Assembly: GCF_012027325.1 (NCBI RefSeq)
Contig: NZ_SNUG01000003.1
Coordinates: 62,001-126,000 of the forward strand
Origin: Thermococcus sp. M39
Lineage (GTDB): Archaea > Methanobacteriota_B > Thermococci > Thermococcales > Thermococcaceae
DNA: 64,000 nucleotides
Direction: 5' to 3'
Of this stretch, positions 17,256 to 26,289 are shown one piece after another. Position 1 is the stretch's first letter. Each line of letters starts with the position of its first letter. The notes under the pieces are model-generated. The model had not been told where the DNA came from, searched no databases, and was given only the letters and a program-made list of their open reading frames with translations. Both the position numbers and the translations under genes were made by a program.

Positions 17256-17597
17256 CTAAGCTCCTTGAAGTTTGAGGATCGCCTCTGCCAAATCCCCTTT
17301 TGTTTCTTCTAATGCTTTTTTAGCAGTCTCATAATCTACACCAGTCTGCTCCATGACAAGCTTAATGTCCTCCTCTGGGATGTTCAGAATTTCTCTAACT
17401 TCTTCCTTGCCAACTATCTGGTAGCTCTTCTCTCCCATTGCAACAATTGCTGTAACAACTGGCTCCTTAATCACGATTTCCTTGTTTTCAAAGCGTATTA
17501 TGACCTCTTTAACCCCTTCAAGCTCTTCCATCGTTATGCCGAGCTGCTTCATCATTTTTTTCATCTGCTTTGGACTCATGCCTTTCATTGGAAACAT
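17256..17597 (-). CDS. nac: Nascent polypeptide-associated complex protein (archaeal NAC)
   Basis: 113-residue ribosome-bound chaperone that shields new chains as they leave the tunnel. N-terminal Met-rich segment ([20 protein letters not shown]), the NAC domain at about 20-70 and a C-terminal UBA domain (about 75-113; [20 protein letters not shown]). GGTGGTG lies 3 nt before the ATG at 17597. Archaea have only this alpha-type subunit, which works as a homodimer. Confidence 0.95.
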   Translation of the reverse strand: MFPMKGMSPKQMKKMMKQLGITMEELEGVKEVIIRFENKEIVIKEPVVTAIVAMGEKSYQIVGKEEVREILNIPEEDIKLVMEQTGVDYETAKKALEETKGDLAEAILKLQGA

Positions 17598-17689
17598 TTA
17601 CACCACCTACAAAAGCTCAGAAGTTTGGGGTATTTATAGTTAGCGTGAAAAACTAGGATAAGAAAAGATAAAAACTTACCCCTTCCCTC

Positions 17690-17742
17690 TCTTTCTCTTC
17701 CTTTGAACTTGTCCAAGTTTCCTCGTTAGCCTACATTATTCT
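17690..17742 (-). pseudogene. Remnant of the 3' end of the TPR membrane-protein gene
   Basis: On the minus strand this reads IM-stop-ANEETWTSSKEEKERE, matching the C-terminus IMQTNEETWTGPKEEKKE of the TPR gene that ends at 19388. At DNA level about 50 nt is roughly 80% identical to 19395-19447. The start of the remnant supplies the last codons and stop of the antiporter gene. It is direct evidence that the antiporter and CBS genes lie between two copies of the TPR 3' end. Confidence 0.65.
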
Positions 17743-18877
17743 CTCCCCTCCTACTGAAGGACATCTTAAGGAGAGGTGGAGTGACGAGAGTGCTGAGGAA
17801 TATCATGAGCACTATAACAACATAAGCATCTTCCCCAACTATGCCAGCGTTCATGGCTATGGCAAGCATTGCAAGCTCGACTCCCATTCTTGGAACCATC
17901 CCAATGCCTACTCTGAGCGACTGCCTTAGCTCAAGCCCAGCAATGAACGCTCCAAGACCACAGCCAATTATCTTGCTAACTATCGCCCCAACTGTAAAGA
18001 CAAGAGCAAAGATTCCGACATTTGATATGCTTTTGAGCGGAATGCTCATACCAACATCGACGAAAAACAGCGGGATGAACATTGAGTGCGCCACAATCCT
18101 CGTATGCTCAAATATTGGCTTCCTAAATTCAGTTTCACTTAAAGCCAAGCCAAATAGATATGCCCCAAGGATCGATGCGAGGTTCATGTGCTCAGCGAGA
18201 TAAGCAAATGCAAAGAGAACTGCCATCGAGAGGGTTATAGTTGAATCAGCAAAGCCGAGGCGAACGACCTTCCTGAGGAGCCAGTCAATTGCTGGCGGGG
18301 CTATGTAGATGGATGCCAAAAGAAAAGCCATAACTTTGAGCAATATAAGCCCTATGCCGACGGAATTTACCCCTCCCTGAACTAAGATTGAAATGACAAC
18401 GCTGAGAATTATAATTCCAAGGATGTCGTCGACTATTGCAGCAGTTATTATTGTGTTGCCTTCCACCGTCTTCAGGGCATCAAGCTCCATGAGAACCCTA
18501 ACCGTTAAGCTGACGCTCGTTGGAGTTGTCAATGCACCGTAGAGGAGAGCCTGCTTAAAGCCCTTAAATGGATATACAACAGCAAAGCCAATTAGGAAAG
18601 CAATCACAACACCTACAACAGCCGTTAAAAATCCAGCCTTACCAGCTTCCTTAAGTTCATCAACGCTGCTCTCAAGACCTACCATGAAGAGGAGGAAAAG
18701 CACGCCCAGCATTGAGATGTCTCTCACTTCGGCAGTTGGCGGAAAGAGCATCCCAAGAAGTATTCCACCGATTATCTGGCCTAAAACAACGGGCTGCTCT
18801 ATCCTTGCGAATATCCATCCAAAGGTCTCAGCAATCATCAGCATGAGCGCTAAATAGAGTATGAGCTCAAGCTCCAT
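17726..18877 (-). CDS. CPA2-type Na+/H+ (cation/proton) antiporter
   Basis: 383-residue membrane antiporter with about twelve helices (NapA/KefB-like membrane domain, PF00999 family). Features: EQPVVLGQIIGGILLGMLFPP in the first hairpin, TTPTSVSLTVRVLMEL in helix 4 and the DD pair in AAIVDDILGIIILS, the ion-binding aspartates of CPA2 carriers. GGTGAT before the ATG at 18877 decides the start. The upstream CBS gene overlaps it (stop at 18883), so CBS domains may gate or tune the carrier. The last residues (GENNVG) come from sequence of the TPR remnant, so the end was rewritten when the module was placed here. Confidence 0.88.
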   Translation of the reverse strand: MELELILYLALMLMIAETFGWIFARIEQPVVLGQIIGGILLGMLFPPTAEVRDISMLGVLFLLFMVGLESSVDELKEAGKAGFLTAVVGVVIAFLIGFAVVYPFKGFKQALLYGALTTPTSVSLTVRVLMELDALKTVEGNTIITAAIVDDILGIIILSVVISILVQGGVNSVGIGLILLKVMAFLLASIYIAPPAIDWLLRKVVRLGFADSTITLSMAVLFAFAYLAEHMNLASILGAYLFGLALSETEFRKPIFEHTRIVAHSMFIPLFFVDVGMSIPLKSISNVGIFALVFTVGAIVSKIIGCGLGAFIAGLELRQSLRVGIGMVPRMGVELAMLAIAMNAGIVGEDAYVVIVLMIFLSTLVTPPLLKMSFSRRGENNVG

Positions 18878-18882
18878 CGGGA

Positions 18883-19353
18883 TCACCGGGCGAAAACCCT
18901 GAGGAGCCTTATGACGCTTTGGGCAGAAAATGTACCAACCACAACCTTCTCTTTATCCACAACGGGAAATTGTCTAACCCCAGTTTCAAGCATCATCTCA
19001 AGGGCATAGCCAAGGCTGTCGTTAGGACTTAGGGTTATCGGGCGGGTGTTCATAATCTCCTTCACTGGTCTGTCCCAGTCAAAGTGTGCCTCTTTAATTG
19101 CATCCATACCAATAAGGACATAATCAGAAGGTGGAAGCGTTAAGTTGATTATTTCATCAATCGAAATGAACCCAAGGAGTCTTCCCTTATCATCCGTAAC
19201 AACGGCGCAGGTTTCATGCTCAAGCTCTTTGATGAGCTTTTCGATTTTGTCGTCTGGAGAAAGTCTGAGAAAGTTCCTTTCCATTGCAAGCTTTATTGGC
19301 ATCTTCGAAAGCTTAAATATGTTGAGCTTAGGCTTTTCCTTGTCCTCTGGCAA
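18883..19353 (-). CDS. CBS-domain protein
   Basis: About 156 residues with two CBS domains (about 25-85 and 95-150), which bind adenosyl nucleotides and act as energy or ionic sensors. Residues such as CAVVTDDKGRLLGFISIDEI and ARQFPVVDKEKVVVGTFSAQS are typical. The frame is open to 19431, inside the TPR gene, but GGAGGTG 5 nt before the TTG at 19353 (LPEDKEKPKL) fixes the start. It is translationally coupled to the antiporter, so a regulatory partnership is the likeliest role; this is inference. Confidence 0.85.
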   Translation of the reverse strand: MPEDKEKPKLNIFKLSKMPIKLAMERNFLRLSPDDKIEKLIKELEHETCAVVTDDKGRLLGFISIDEIINLTLPPSDYVLIGMDAIKEAHFDWDRPVKEIMNTRPITLSPNDSLGYALEMMLETGVRQFPVVDKEKVVVGTFSAQSVIRLLRVFAR

Positions 19354-19387
19354 AATACCACCTCCTCCAAAAGAAAATAGGAAAAGC

Positions 19388-20419
19388 TCACTCTTTCTTC
19401 TCTTCCTTTGGCCCTGTCCAAGTCTCCTCATTGGTTTGCATTATTTTCTTCCTATACTCCTCATATTTCTGCCTTGCTTCTTGGGCTTTTTCCTTCTCTC
19501 CAAGGTATTCGTAAGCCTCAGCCACATGCTTCCACCACATTGGATCTTCTTCCGCCTCTTTCAAGCAGTACTCGAGGAACTTCCGATAAGCCTCTTTAGT
19601 AAGCTCTTCATTGCCGAGCTTCCTCGCTATGTTTCCAACGTCCTCCCAGAATACGCCCTCTTCCTGAGCTTCCTTCATATAGTACTCCAAAGCTTTCTGC
19701 CATGCTTCCTTTGCTTTCTCCTCATTACCTAATTCCTCATAGAGCTTTGCAACATCCTCCCAGAACCAAGGCTCCTCCTCAGCGTAACGCTCCAAAGCCT
19801 TTGCAGCTCTTTCCATGTTTCCAGCTTTTTTCCAGTACTCGTGAGCTTCTTTGAGATAATATGTATCCTTCTCCTTCTCATAGAGCTGCTCATAAATTTC
19901 AGCAGCTTTCTCGTATTTCTCAGCTTTCTCGTATGCCCATGCTGCGCTCTCCATCCAACCGAGCTTTTCATACATTTCAGCAGCCTTCAGATAGTTTCCT
20001 TTCTTTTCGTACTTTCTTGCAGCTGCTTTGTAGTTGCCTTCCCTTTCCAGCTTCTCTGGGCTCTTGAAGCGGTCAATTAAACCTAAGTCTGGCTCGCTGA
20101 TGTACCATATTCCAAAAGCTAATCCTAAAATGAACAGAACTATTATTCCTCCAACAATCTTAAGCTTCTGCCAAGTTATGCTCAGATAGGTTGCATAGGC
20201 ACTCAAAGCTGTTGGCACCAGCAGATAGACCGCATACTTCCAGCTCTCTGCATAGAGAGTCAGCACAAGGAAGAATCCGAGCATTAAGGTTAGCCCCAAA
20301 AATCCCAAGCTGAGAACAACCCTAACGAGCATCCAAAAGCCCCATTTGTAGATTATCCCCCCAGCTATTGCAATTATTAGGGTCAAAAATCCTATGATAT
20401 AAAGTTTCAACTTGTCCAT
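19388..20419 (-). CDS. Membrane-anchored TPR-repeat protein
   Basis: 343 residues. The N-terminal 110 residues hold four hydrophobic segments; the rest is an alpha solenoid of TPR-like units of about 20-36 residues (YKAAARKYEKKGNYLKAAEM, MERAAKALERYAEEEPWFWEDV, KEKAQEARQKYEEYRKK). Probably a membrane platform for protein assembly; partner unknown. GGGGTGAAAGG precedes the ATG. It overlaps the 3' end of ogt by 13 nt. A short copy of its 3' end lies at 17.7 kb beyond the antiporter. Confidence 0.75.
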   Translation of the reverse strand: MDKLKLYIIGFLTLIIAIAGGIIYKWGFWMLVRVVLSLGFLGLTLMLGFFLVLTLYAESWKYAVYLLVPTALSAYATYLSITWQKLKIVGGIIVLFILGLAFGIWYISEPDLGLIDRFKSPEKLEREGNYKAAARKYEKKGNYLKAAEMYEKLGWMESAAWAYEKAEKYEKAAEIYEQLYEKEKDTYYLKEAHEYWKKAGNMERAAKALERYAEEEPWFWEDVAKLYEELGNEEKAKEAWQKALEYYMKEAQEEGVFWEDVGNIARKLGNEELTKEAYRKFLEYCLKEAEEDPMWWKHVAEAYEYLGEKEKAQEARQKYEEYRKKIMQTNEETWTGPKEEKKE

Positions 20420-20934
20420 CCTTTCACCCCCTCTAGCTCAAGCAAAAACTGCTTGTACTCCTTTTTTGGTGTGTAGTTTCCTAATCCTGATTTTAAAACA
20501 ACCCTATGACAAGGAACTATTATCGGATATGGATTTCTCTGCATTGCGTTGCCTATAGCCCTTGGAGATGTTAATAACATTCTGGCAAGCTCTCCATAGG
20601 TTATAACGCTTCCTCTTTTAACTTTTTTTGTTAAAATTTCATAAACTTTCCTTTCAAAAGGAGTGACACCTCTAAAGCTCAGAAATTCCAAAGCATCTTC
20701 GTTTTCAATTTCACCAATCAACACATTATAGACAATTCTTGGATATTCTGTTTTTTCTTCAGCTAAATCTACCGAAACCTTTCTGTGCTCGAGAAGGGCT
20801 TTTAATAAGTTTATTCGCTCCATGAGATATTCATACCCATCAAGAGAAAAAGTTATCCCCTCCATTTTCTCCTCAAACACTGCAGCAATCCAAATTTCCC
20901 TTCCAAGGATTTCAAACTTTTCAATGCTTATCAT
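20407..20934 (-). CDS. ogt: Methylated-DNA--protein-cysteine methyltransferase
   Basis: Suicide DNA-repair protein that moves the methyl group of O6-methylguanine to its own cysteine. The active-site motif IVPCHRVV and the DNA-binding helix LLTSPRAIGNAMQRNPYP are present. About 175 residues. GAGGTG with 5-nt spacing favours the ATG at 20934 (MISIEKFEIL) over the GTG at 20940. It overlaps the SPOUT methyltransferase gene upstream and the TPR gene downstream, so all three are probably co-transcribed. Confidence 0.94.
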   Translation of the reverse strand: MISIEKFEILGREIWIAAVFEEKMEGITFSLDGYEYLMERINLLKALLEHRKVSVDLAEEKTEYPRIVYNVLIGEIENEDALEFLSFRGVTPFERKVYEILTKKVKRGSVITYGELARMLLTSPRAIGNAMQRNPYPIIVPCHRVVLKSGLGNYTPKKEYKQFLLELEGVKGWTS

Positions 20935-21658
20935 TTTCACACCTCTTGATCTTTTCGATTGCCAGCCTTAAAGGACCGTATAGGGAATAAATTTCCCTTG
21001 CATATATGAACGATCTACCAATGACACGGCGGAACATTATAGTAAAGTATTTCCGCCTTATTGGGTCTTTTGGGTAGTTTAGAGTTTCCAAAAGCTCCCT
21101 CCAGTATCTAACTAAAATGTCTTTTTCTTCCCTAGTAGCTTTTCTTAAATGTCTGTTTTCTTCTATAGGTGTTTCTGCTTTAATCTTCTGCTTGTAAACC
21201 TCATAGAGAACAACAGCAACAGCATGGCTTAGGTTCATTATTGGATACTCCTCACTTGTTGGTATAGTTACTGTAAAGTCCATTCTTTCCAATTCTTCAT
21301 TGCTTAAGCCTTTACTCTCTCTGCCAAAGAAAATCCCAATTTTACCACTGTAAAGAAAAGCTCTCTTTGCAAATTCTTCAGGGCTTATCGGAGTTCTCTC
21401 TGGAAGATAGACTTTCCCACTTACCCCAGTTGTCCCTACAGCCACATTAACCATTTTCAGCGCTTCATCCAGAGTTGTGACTATTTTCGCATTTTCTAAG
21501 ACATCCTTGGCATGCATTGCAAATTTGTATGCCTCACCAGTAAGTTCCGGTGGATTAACTAATATTAATTCTCTAACCCCAAAGTTTTTCATAACCCTTG
21601 CAACAAAACCAATGTTCATCTGATACTCCGGCTCCACTAAAATCACTGCGACTTTCAT
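20921..21658 (-). CDS. SPOUT (TrmJ/TrmH) family RNA 2'-O-methyltransferase
   Basis: About 245 residues from the ATG at 21658 (MKVAVILVEPEYQMNIGFVAR). The N-E-G-N-type start EPEYQMNIGFVARVMKNFG and the SAM-knot segments FFGRESKGLSNEEL and IPTSEEYPIMNLSHAVAVVLYE are diagnostic of SpoU/TrmJ enzymes. It probably methylates a ribose in tRNA (TrmJ acts at position 32), but the target cannot be assigned from sequence alone. The C-terminal extension (about 165-245) is typical for the TrmJ branch. The frame extends upstream to 21739 without a better start. Confidence 0.85.
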   Translation of the reverse strand: MKVAVILVEPEYQMNIGFVARVMKNFGVRELILVNPPELTGEAYKFAMHAKDVLENAKIVTTLDEALKMVNVAVGTTGVSGKVYLPERTPISPEEFAKRAFLYSGKIGIFFGRESKGLSNEELERMDFTVTIPTSEEYPIMNLSHAVAVVLYEVYKQKIKAETPIEENRHLRKATREEKDILVRYWRELLETLNYPKDPIRRKYFTIMFRRVIGRSFIYAREIYSLYGPLRLAIEKIKRCENDKH

Positions 21659-21710
21659 TTTTATCGGAAAGGATTTAAGGTAAGGGATTAAAAATGCTTG
21701 CGGTGGGAGA

Positions 21711-22385
21711 ATGGAAAGAGAGAAGCTTGCATTATTCATTTACCTTTCAGCTTTTATAATCTCACTTTATATGGTGCTTGGCATTGTGATGGTAATTCTA
21801 ACAAATGAGGCAATAGTTTTGGGGAGGAGTGTAGAAGGGAATACTTTGCTCATGATGGAGACACCAATTATTGCTTTAGTTCTCCTATCTCTATCATTCT
21901 TCAAGAGGAAAGCGAGGTTTTTTGGTAGCATTGCAATTTTCTCAGCTTTTGTCTTGGCAATATTCCAAAGAGCTGATGTTACAATATCCCCAATTCCCCT
22001 TATCGGGCTTATGCTTTCTATACTTGCACTTGTAGTTGGTTTTCCAAAAGATAAGCAGCAAGTTAGCTTGAATGAGAGGATTATGAATGCTGCTGTAGGA
22101 ATAATTTCCATAGGTATGCTGACAGAAGCATGGAATTTTGTCTGGCCTGATGAAGTAAAGCTGGAGATTTTTCTACTGGGAGCTGTTGGCGCTTTACTGA
22201 TGTTTCTCAAGAACAGGGTAATATCAAGCGGCGGAGTTCCTCTCCTAGTAACGTTTTATTGCTCAGCCGCATACGCTCTATACGCACTCAACTACAACCC
22301 ACAAATAAGCTGGCAAAGTTTTTGGGCAGCTTCAGTTGTTCTGATTGCATATTCCTTAATTCCCTTAAGAAAGCTTTTGAGGTGA
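21711..22385 (+). CDS. Polytopic membrane protein, unknown function
   Basis: 224 residues with about seven hydrophobic segments and few loop residues; no named family recognised. A TATA-like ggattaaaaatgc lies about 30 nt before the ATG at 21711, and GGTGGGAGA just before it could serve as ribosome binding site. It is followed 4 nt later by the ketopantoate reductase gene, and probably shares its transcript. Confidence 0.6.
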   Translation: MEREKLALFIYLSAFIISLYMVLGIVMVILTNEAIVLGRSVEGNTLLMMETPIIALVLLSLSFFKRKARFFGSIAIFSAFVLAIFQRADVTISPIPLIGLMLSILALVVGFPKDKQQVSLNERIMNAAVGIISIGMLTEAWNFVWPDEVKLEIFLLGAVGALLMFLKNRVISSGGVPLLVTFYCSAAYALYALNYNPQISWQSFWAASVVLIAYSLIPLRKLLR

Positions 22386-22389
22386 GAAA

Positions 22390-23295
22390 ATGAAGATCTG
22401 CATACTTGGAGCTGGTTCAATTGGCTCCCTTTTTGGCGCTTTATTAGCGAGAGCTGGGAATGAAGTAACACTCATAGGACGAGAAGAACACGTGAGAGCA
22501 ATAAATGAAAAAGGACTCAAAATTGTCGGCATTGAAGAGTTTACAGTTCATCCAAAAGCCGTAACTTATGCTCCCGAGAATGAGCCTGATTTGATAATAC
22601 TAGCAACGAAATCGTATTCAACAGCCCATGCTCTGAGCTGTGTCAAACACTGCATTGGAAAGAAAACTTGGATTTTGAGCATACAAAATGGACTTGGCAA
22701 CGAAGATTTGGCATTAAAATATACAAGAAACGTCCTTGGTGGAATAACGACAAACGGAGCAATGCTCGAGGAATGGGGAGTTGTTAGGTGGACTGGTAAG
22801 GGAATAACAAAAATTGGGGTCTATCCTAAGGGGAAGAGTGAATTTGCTGAAAAGGTTGCTGAAGTATTTAACGATGCTGGCATTAAGACTCAAGTGAGTG
22901 AAAACATAATAGGCTGGAAGTGGGTTAAAGCGCTAGTAAATTCAGCTATTAATCCCGTTGGAGCTTTGCTCGAAGTTAAAAACGGATTCTTACTTGAAAA
23001 TGAATATCTACAGGCAATTTTGATGGAGATTGTAAAGGAAGGCTGCAGAGTTGCAATGCAGTGGGGGATTGAGTTTGAAGAGCACCCCCTTGAAGTTCTC
23101 ATCGACACACTTGAGAGAACCAGAGACAACTACAATTCCATGCTTCAAGATTTGAAGAAGGGCAAAAAAACAGAGATTGATTACATAAACGGCAAGATAG
23201 TTGAATATGCCGAGAACATTGGACTTTCAGCACCCATGAACAGCTTACTGTGGAGTTTAATAAAAGCGAAGGAACATCTGACGCAAAGTAAATAA
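22390..23295 (+). CDS. panE: 2-Dehydropantoate 2-reductase (ketopantoate reductase)
   Basis: Reduces ketopantoate to pantoate for coenzyme A synthesis, NAD(P)H dependent. The Rossmann motif [17 protein letters not shown] is at residues 7-23; the catalytic Lys in [20 protein letters not shown] (about 175-195) and the C-terminal helical domain with the [20 protein letters not shown] segment (about 248-267) are clear. 301 residues, normal length. GAGGTGAG precedes the ATG by 4 nt. Confidence 0.93.
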   Translation: MKICILGAGSIGSLFGALLARAGNEVTLIGREEHVRAINEKGLKIVGIEEFTVHPKAVTYAPENEPDLIILATKSYSTAHALSCVKHCIGKKTWILSIQNGLGNEDLALKYTRNVLGGITTNGAMLEEWGVVRWTGKGITKIGVYPKGKSEFAEKVAEVFNDAGIKTQVSENIIGWKWVKALVNSAINPVGALLEVKNGFLLENEYLQAILMEIVKEGCRVAMQWGIEFEEHPLEVLIDTLERTRDNYNSMLQDLKKGKKTEIDYINGKIVEYAENIGLSAPMNSLLWSLIKAKEHLTQSK

Positions 23296-23329
23296 AGTAG
23301 CTTACAAAATATTAATATGGGGGATGAAA

Positions 23330-23977
23330 ATGCCAATATTTGGAGGAAAAGAAAGCAATGTGTTTGAGACAATAAACAAGCACTTAGAGATGGTACAGCT
23401 CACGTTGGAAAAATTCAAGGAAATGATGAAAGTTTATCTTGAGGGAGATTTTGAGAAAGCAGAAGAGCTGATGAGAGAAGTTGAGCAATATGAAAGAGAA
23501 GCAGACCACCTCAGAAGGGAAATCGAAACAATGCTTTACCAAGGAGCCTTTTTACCTGCAAATAGGGGGGACTATGTTAGGCTTTCAGAACTCATAGACA
23601 ATACAGCCGATGCTGCTGAGAGTGCAGCTCATGTGCTTATTTTGGCAAAGCCAAGGATTCCAAAAGAGCTCAAAGAGGAAATAATGCAGCTCGTTGATAA
23701 ATCCCTCAAGACCTACGAATACGTAAAGAGAGCAACAGAACTGTTGAACGAAGATGTTAATGAGGCTCTCGAGTATGCAAAGAGAACAGAGGAACAAGAA
23801 GAAGAAGCAGACAAGCTTGAATATGACATACTTAAAAATATATTTGAAAGTGAAAAGGTAACAACTTATGCAAAGCTAATTTGGAATCAGGTCATAACTA
23901 AAATCGGAGATATAGCAGATAGAGCTGAAGATGCCTCAGACCAAGTTATGTTAATGGCAATAAAGAGGAGGGGTTAA
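23330..23977 (+). CDS. DUF47 / TIGR00153 PhoU-like protein
   Basis: 215-residue all-helical protein of the PhoU-like DUF47 family, which in most genomes sits beside a PiT phosphate permease and is thought to regulate it. Repeated coils with E/D-rich metal-binding face: EQYEREADHLRREIE and EEEADKLEYDIL. Here the PiT gene lies about 9 kb away, so the pair is split. The GGGGG before ATGAAAATG favours the second ATG (23330). The next gene (serA) begins 1 nt after its stop. Confidence 0.87.
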   Translation: MPIFGGKESNVFETINKHLEMVQLTLEKFKEMMKVYLEGDFEKAEELMREVEQYEREADHLRREIETMLYQGAFLPANRGDYVRLSELIDNTADAAESAAHVLILAKPRIPKELKEEIMQLVDKSLKTYEYVKRATELLNEDVNEALEYAKRTEEQEEEADKLEYDILKNIFESEKVTTYAKLIWNQVITKIGDIADRAEDASDQVMLMAIKRRG

Positions 23978-23978
23978 A

Positions 23979-24902
23979 GTGAAAGTTTTAGTCGCTGCCC
24001 CATTACATCCAAAGGCTATTGAGCTTTTGAAGAGCGAGGGATTTGAGGTTATTTATGAAGAGTATCCAGATGAAGAGAAGCTCATTGAGCTTGCAAAGGA
24101 CGTTGATGCTATAATCGTCAGAAGCAAGCCAAAAGTTACGAGAAAAGTCATTGAGGCCGCAGAGAAGCTCAAGGTAATTGGAAGAGCTGGTGTTGGGTTA
24201 GACAACATTGACTTAGAGGCTGCAAAGGAAAAAGGTATTGAAGTCGTTAATTCACCAGCAGCTTCAAGCAGAAGCGTTGCTGAATTAACTTGGGCTTTGA
24301 TTCTAGCAGTTGCAAGAAAAGTTGCCTTTGCCGACAGAAAGATGAGAGAAGGTGTTTGGGCGAAGAAGCAGTGCATGGGAATTGAGCTTGAAGGTAAGAC
24401 AATTGGAATCATCGGATTTGGAAGAATAGGCTACAACGTTGCAAAAATAGCAAAAGGCTTTGGAATGAGAATTCTTCTCTATGATGTCATCAAAAATGAG
24501 GAAAGAGCAAGAGAAGTCGGTGGAAAGTTCGTTGAGCTTGATGAGCTTTTGAGGGAGAGTGATGTTATAACAATTCACGTTCCGCTCTTAGACAGCACGT
24601 ACCACCTCATTAACGAGGAGAAGCTTAAGCTAATGAAGAAGAATGCAATTCTAGTCAATGCGGCGAGAGGACCGATAGTGGATACAGAAGCATTGATTAA
24701 GGCACTTAAGGAAGGCTGGATTTATGGGGCTGGATTGGATGTCTTTGAGGAGGAACCATTGCCAAAAGACCATCCCCTCACAAAGCTCGACAATGTTGTC
24801 TTAACGCCACACATTGGAGCAAGCACCTGGGAAGCTCAAGAGAGAGCTGGCGTCCAGGTGGTGGAGAAAGTTATAGAGATCCTTAAACAGAAAAAGGAGT
24901 GA
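23979..24902 (+). CDS. serA: D-3-phosphoglycerate dehydrogenase
   Basis: First step of serine synthesis: 3-phosphoglycerate to 3-phosphohydroxypyruvate with NAD. 307 residues, the short form with no ACT regulatory domain. NAD motif GIIGFGRIGYNVAK at about 144, catalytic Arg in VNAARGPIVD, Glu in DVFEEEP and His in TPHIGASTWEAQ. GTG start with GAGGAGGGG before it. The family includes glyoxylate and lactate dehydrogenases, but the spacing and PHIGAST motif favour SerA. Confidence 0.9.
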   Translation: MKVLVAAPLHPKAIELLKSEGFEVIYEEYPDEEKLIELAKDVDAIIVRSKPKVTRKVIEAAEKLKVIGRAGVGLDNIDLEAAKEKGIEVVNSPAASSRSVAELTWALILAVARKVAFADRKMREGVWAKKQCMGIELEGKTIGIIGFGRIGYNVAKIAKGFGMRILLYDVIKNEERAREVGGKFVELDELLRESDVITIHVPLLDSTYHLINEEKLKLMKKNAILVNAARGPIVDTEALIKALKEGWIYGAGLDVFEEEPLPKDHPLTKLDNVVLTPHIGASTWEAQERAGVQVVEKVIEILKQKKE

Positions 24903-24928
24903 TATTTTCTTATTTATATTCATATCTC

Positions 24929-24934
24929 TTTTTT
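24929..24934 (+). terminator. T-run terminator after serA
   Basis: A run of six Ts within a T-rich stretch 27 nt after the serA stop fits the intrinsic terminators of Thermococcales, which need only an oligo-T tract. Confidence 0.45.
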
Positions 24935-24940
24935 ATGCGA

Positions 24941-24953
24941 AATATTTAAATAG
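24941..24953 (+). promoter_or_regulatory. Promoter of tRNA-Ala
   Basis: AATATTTAAATAG is a strong TATA element; transcription would begin close to 24975, just before the mature 5' end of the tRNA at 24981. Confidence 0.5.
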
Positions 24954-24980
24954 CCAGCTTTGTTTCTCATCAATGGGTGT

Positions 24981-25057
24981 GGGCCGGTAGCTCAGCCTGG
25001 GAGAGCGCTGCCCTCGCAAGGCAGAGGCCGCGGGTTCAAATCCCGCCCGGTCCACCA
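24981..25057 (+). tRNA. tRNA-Ala (anticodon CGC)
   Basis: Full cloverleaf: acceptor GGGCCGG/CCGGTCC with the G3-U70 pair that marks alanine tRNAs, D arm with AGCTCAGCCTGG, anticodon stem CTGCC/GGCAG with loop ctCGCaa, T arm CGGG-TTCAAAT-CCCG, discriminator A and encoded CCA (25055-25057). It reads GCG codons. No intron. Its last 22 nt are overlapped in antisense by the 3' end of the S-layer-like gene. Confidence 0.97.
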
Positions 25058-26196
25058 ATAATTACATCAACTACTTCTCCGTTTAAATTAACTACAACAG
25101 CTATAGATGTTGTCACAGCTCCATAGTCTCCACTCAGCAATCTTTTTAACATTATTCCTACGGGAGTTTCAGCCTTTCCATCAAAGAGAGCATTCATAAC
25201 TTCTTCCTTAAAATGTTCATAAGCCGATTTTGTTGTTTTCCTCGTTATGCCAGCTATAACTATATCAATCTTGACAAGAGTTCCGTTTTCCCATCTAGGT
25301 AGAATTCCAATTATGCCATAATCTCCATCCCAAGTCTTGTCCCCACTCTTGAGTCTCCATTTGCCGTCTTCTTTTTCGAATGATACAAGCAGTTTTTCGT
25401 TAATCTCTTTAGTGTAATTGTTAACTGCTGGTCCCCCAACACTGAGCACAATCTTGTTGCTGGTATTTTTAATTTCTACATCTTTCATAACATCCACATT
25501 TATTGTCAATGTTGGGAAAAGATTGTAAAAGCTTTTCAAGGTTGATGCACCATCCTCAGCAACTTCAAAATCCAATGAGGCAGCTTTGGAACCTACGATG
25601 AAAACGACATCCATCTTTCTTAGTGATTCCACTTTTAAAACCACAAAGTCCGCTGTTATGTTGAACTCCTCAATCTCGAAAAGTGCTTTGGTTTCCGAGT
25701 TAACTTTGACGAAATCCTTAAGGGTAATTTTCATGTGCTCTGGCTCAAACACCTCATAGGCCTCTCCAATCCCTAGACTAATAACCTTTCCATTGGGAGC
25801 AAAAAATCTTACTCTACCCATTGTCAAATCCATTCCTATGACTTCAATCCCCATGTATTTTTCATCTTTTCCTATCTTTACGTATGTGCAATTGGAGAGG
25901 TCAGTAACATTGCTGAGCAAATACATAATTCCATGACTTTTATCATAGTAACCAAGTTCGCTGACATTTATATAGATCGGTGGTTCACCAGGATATTTTA
26001 CTACAACAGGAGCATACCATCCCCAAACTTCACTTAGATAAAATTTTGTAGCTGTTATGTTTATGTATCCAGCTCCAAATGGGATATTATAATATTCACC
26101 TTCTGTTATAGGCAGTTTTACGAGAATCTCAGCACCATTTACAAAGTTTATTGGGGTTAATAACAGAAGCGCCAACACAATGCCAATTCGTTTCAT
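25036..26196 (-). CDS. S-layer-like exported protein
   Basis: 386 residues with a clear signal peptide (MKRIGIVLALLLLTPINFVNG, cleavage near 21) and no later membrane span. The region around 245-330 (VLSVGGPAVNNYTKEINEKL, then GDYGIIGILPRWENGTLVKI and IAGITRKTTKSAYEHF) resembles the C-terminal domain of archaeal S-layer proteins, including the GG-P start and the A-G-x-x-R-x-x-T pattern. Several N-x-S/T sequons suggest glycosylation. The stop lies inside the T loop of the tRNA-Ala gene on the other strand, and the GGPGGI end is encoded by the complement of the tRNA 3' part. Confidence 0.75.
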   Translation of the reverse strand: MKRIGIVLALLLLTPINFVNGAEILVKLPITEGEYYNIPFGAGYINITATKFYLSEVWGWYAPVVVKYPGEPPIYINVSELGYYDKSHGIMYLLSNVTDLSNCTYVKIGKDEKYMGIEVIGMDLTMGRVRFFAPNGKVISLGIGEAYEVFEPEHMKITLKDFVKVNSETKALFEIEEFNITADFVVLKVESLRKMDVVFIVGSKAASLDFEVAEDGASTLKSFYNLFPTLTINVDVMKDVEIKNTSNKIVLSVGGPAVNNYTKEINEKLLVSFEKEDGKWRLKSGDKTWDGDYGIIGILPRWENGTLVKIDIVIAGITRKTTKSAYEHFKEEVMNALFDGKAETPVGIMLKRLLSGDYGAVTTSIAVVVNLNGEVVDVIIGGPGGI

Positions 26197-26289
26197 TCAA
26201 ACCACCATAACTATAAACTACTTGTACTTTCTTAAAAAGATTAATTCTAGATTCCGAGTACTAAAGCTTCATTTCAATATTGTACCAAA

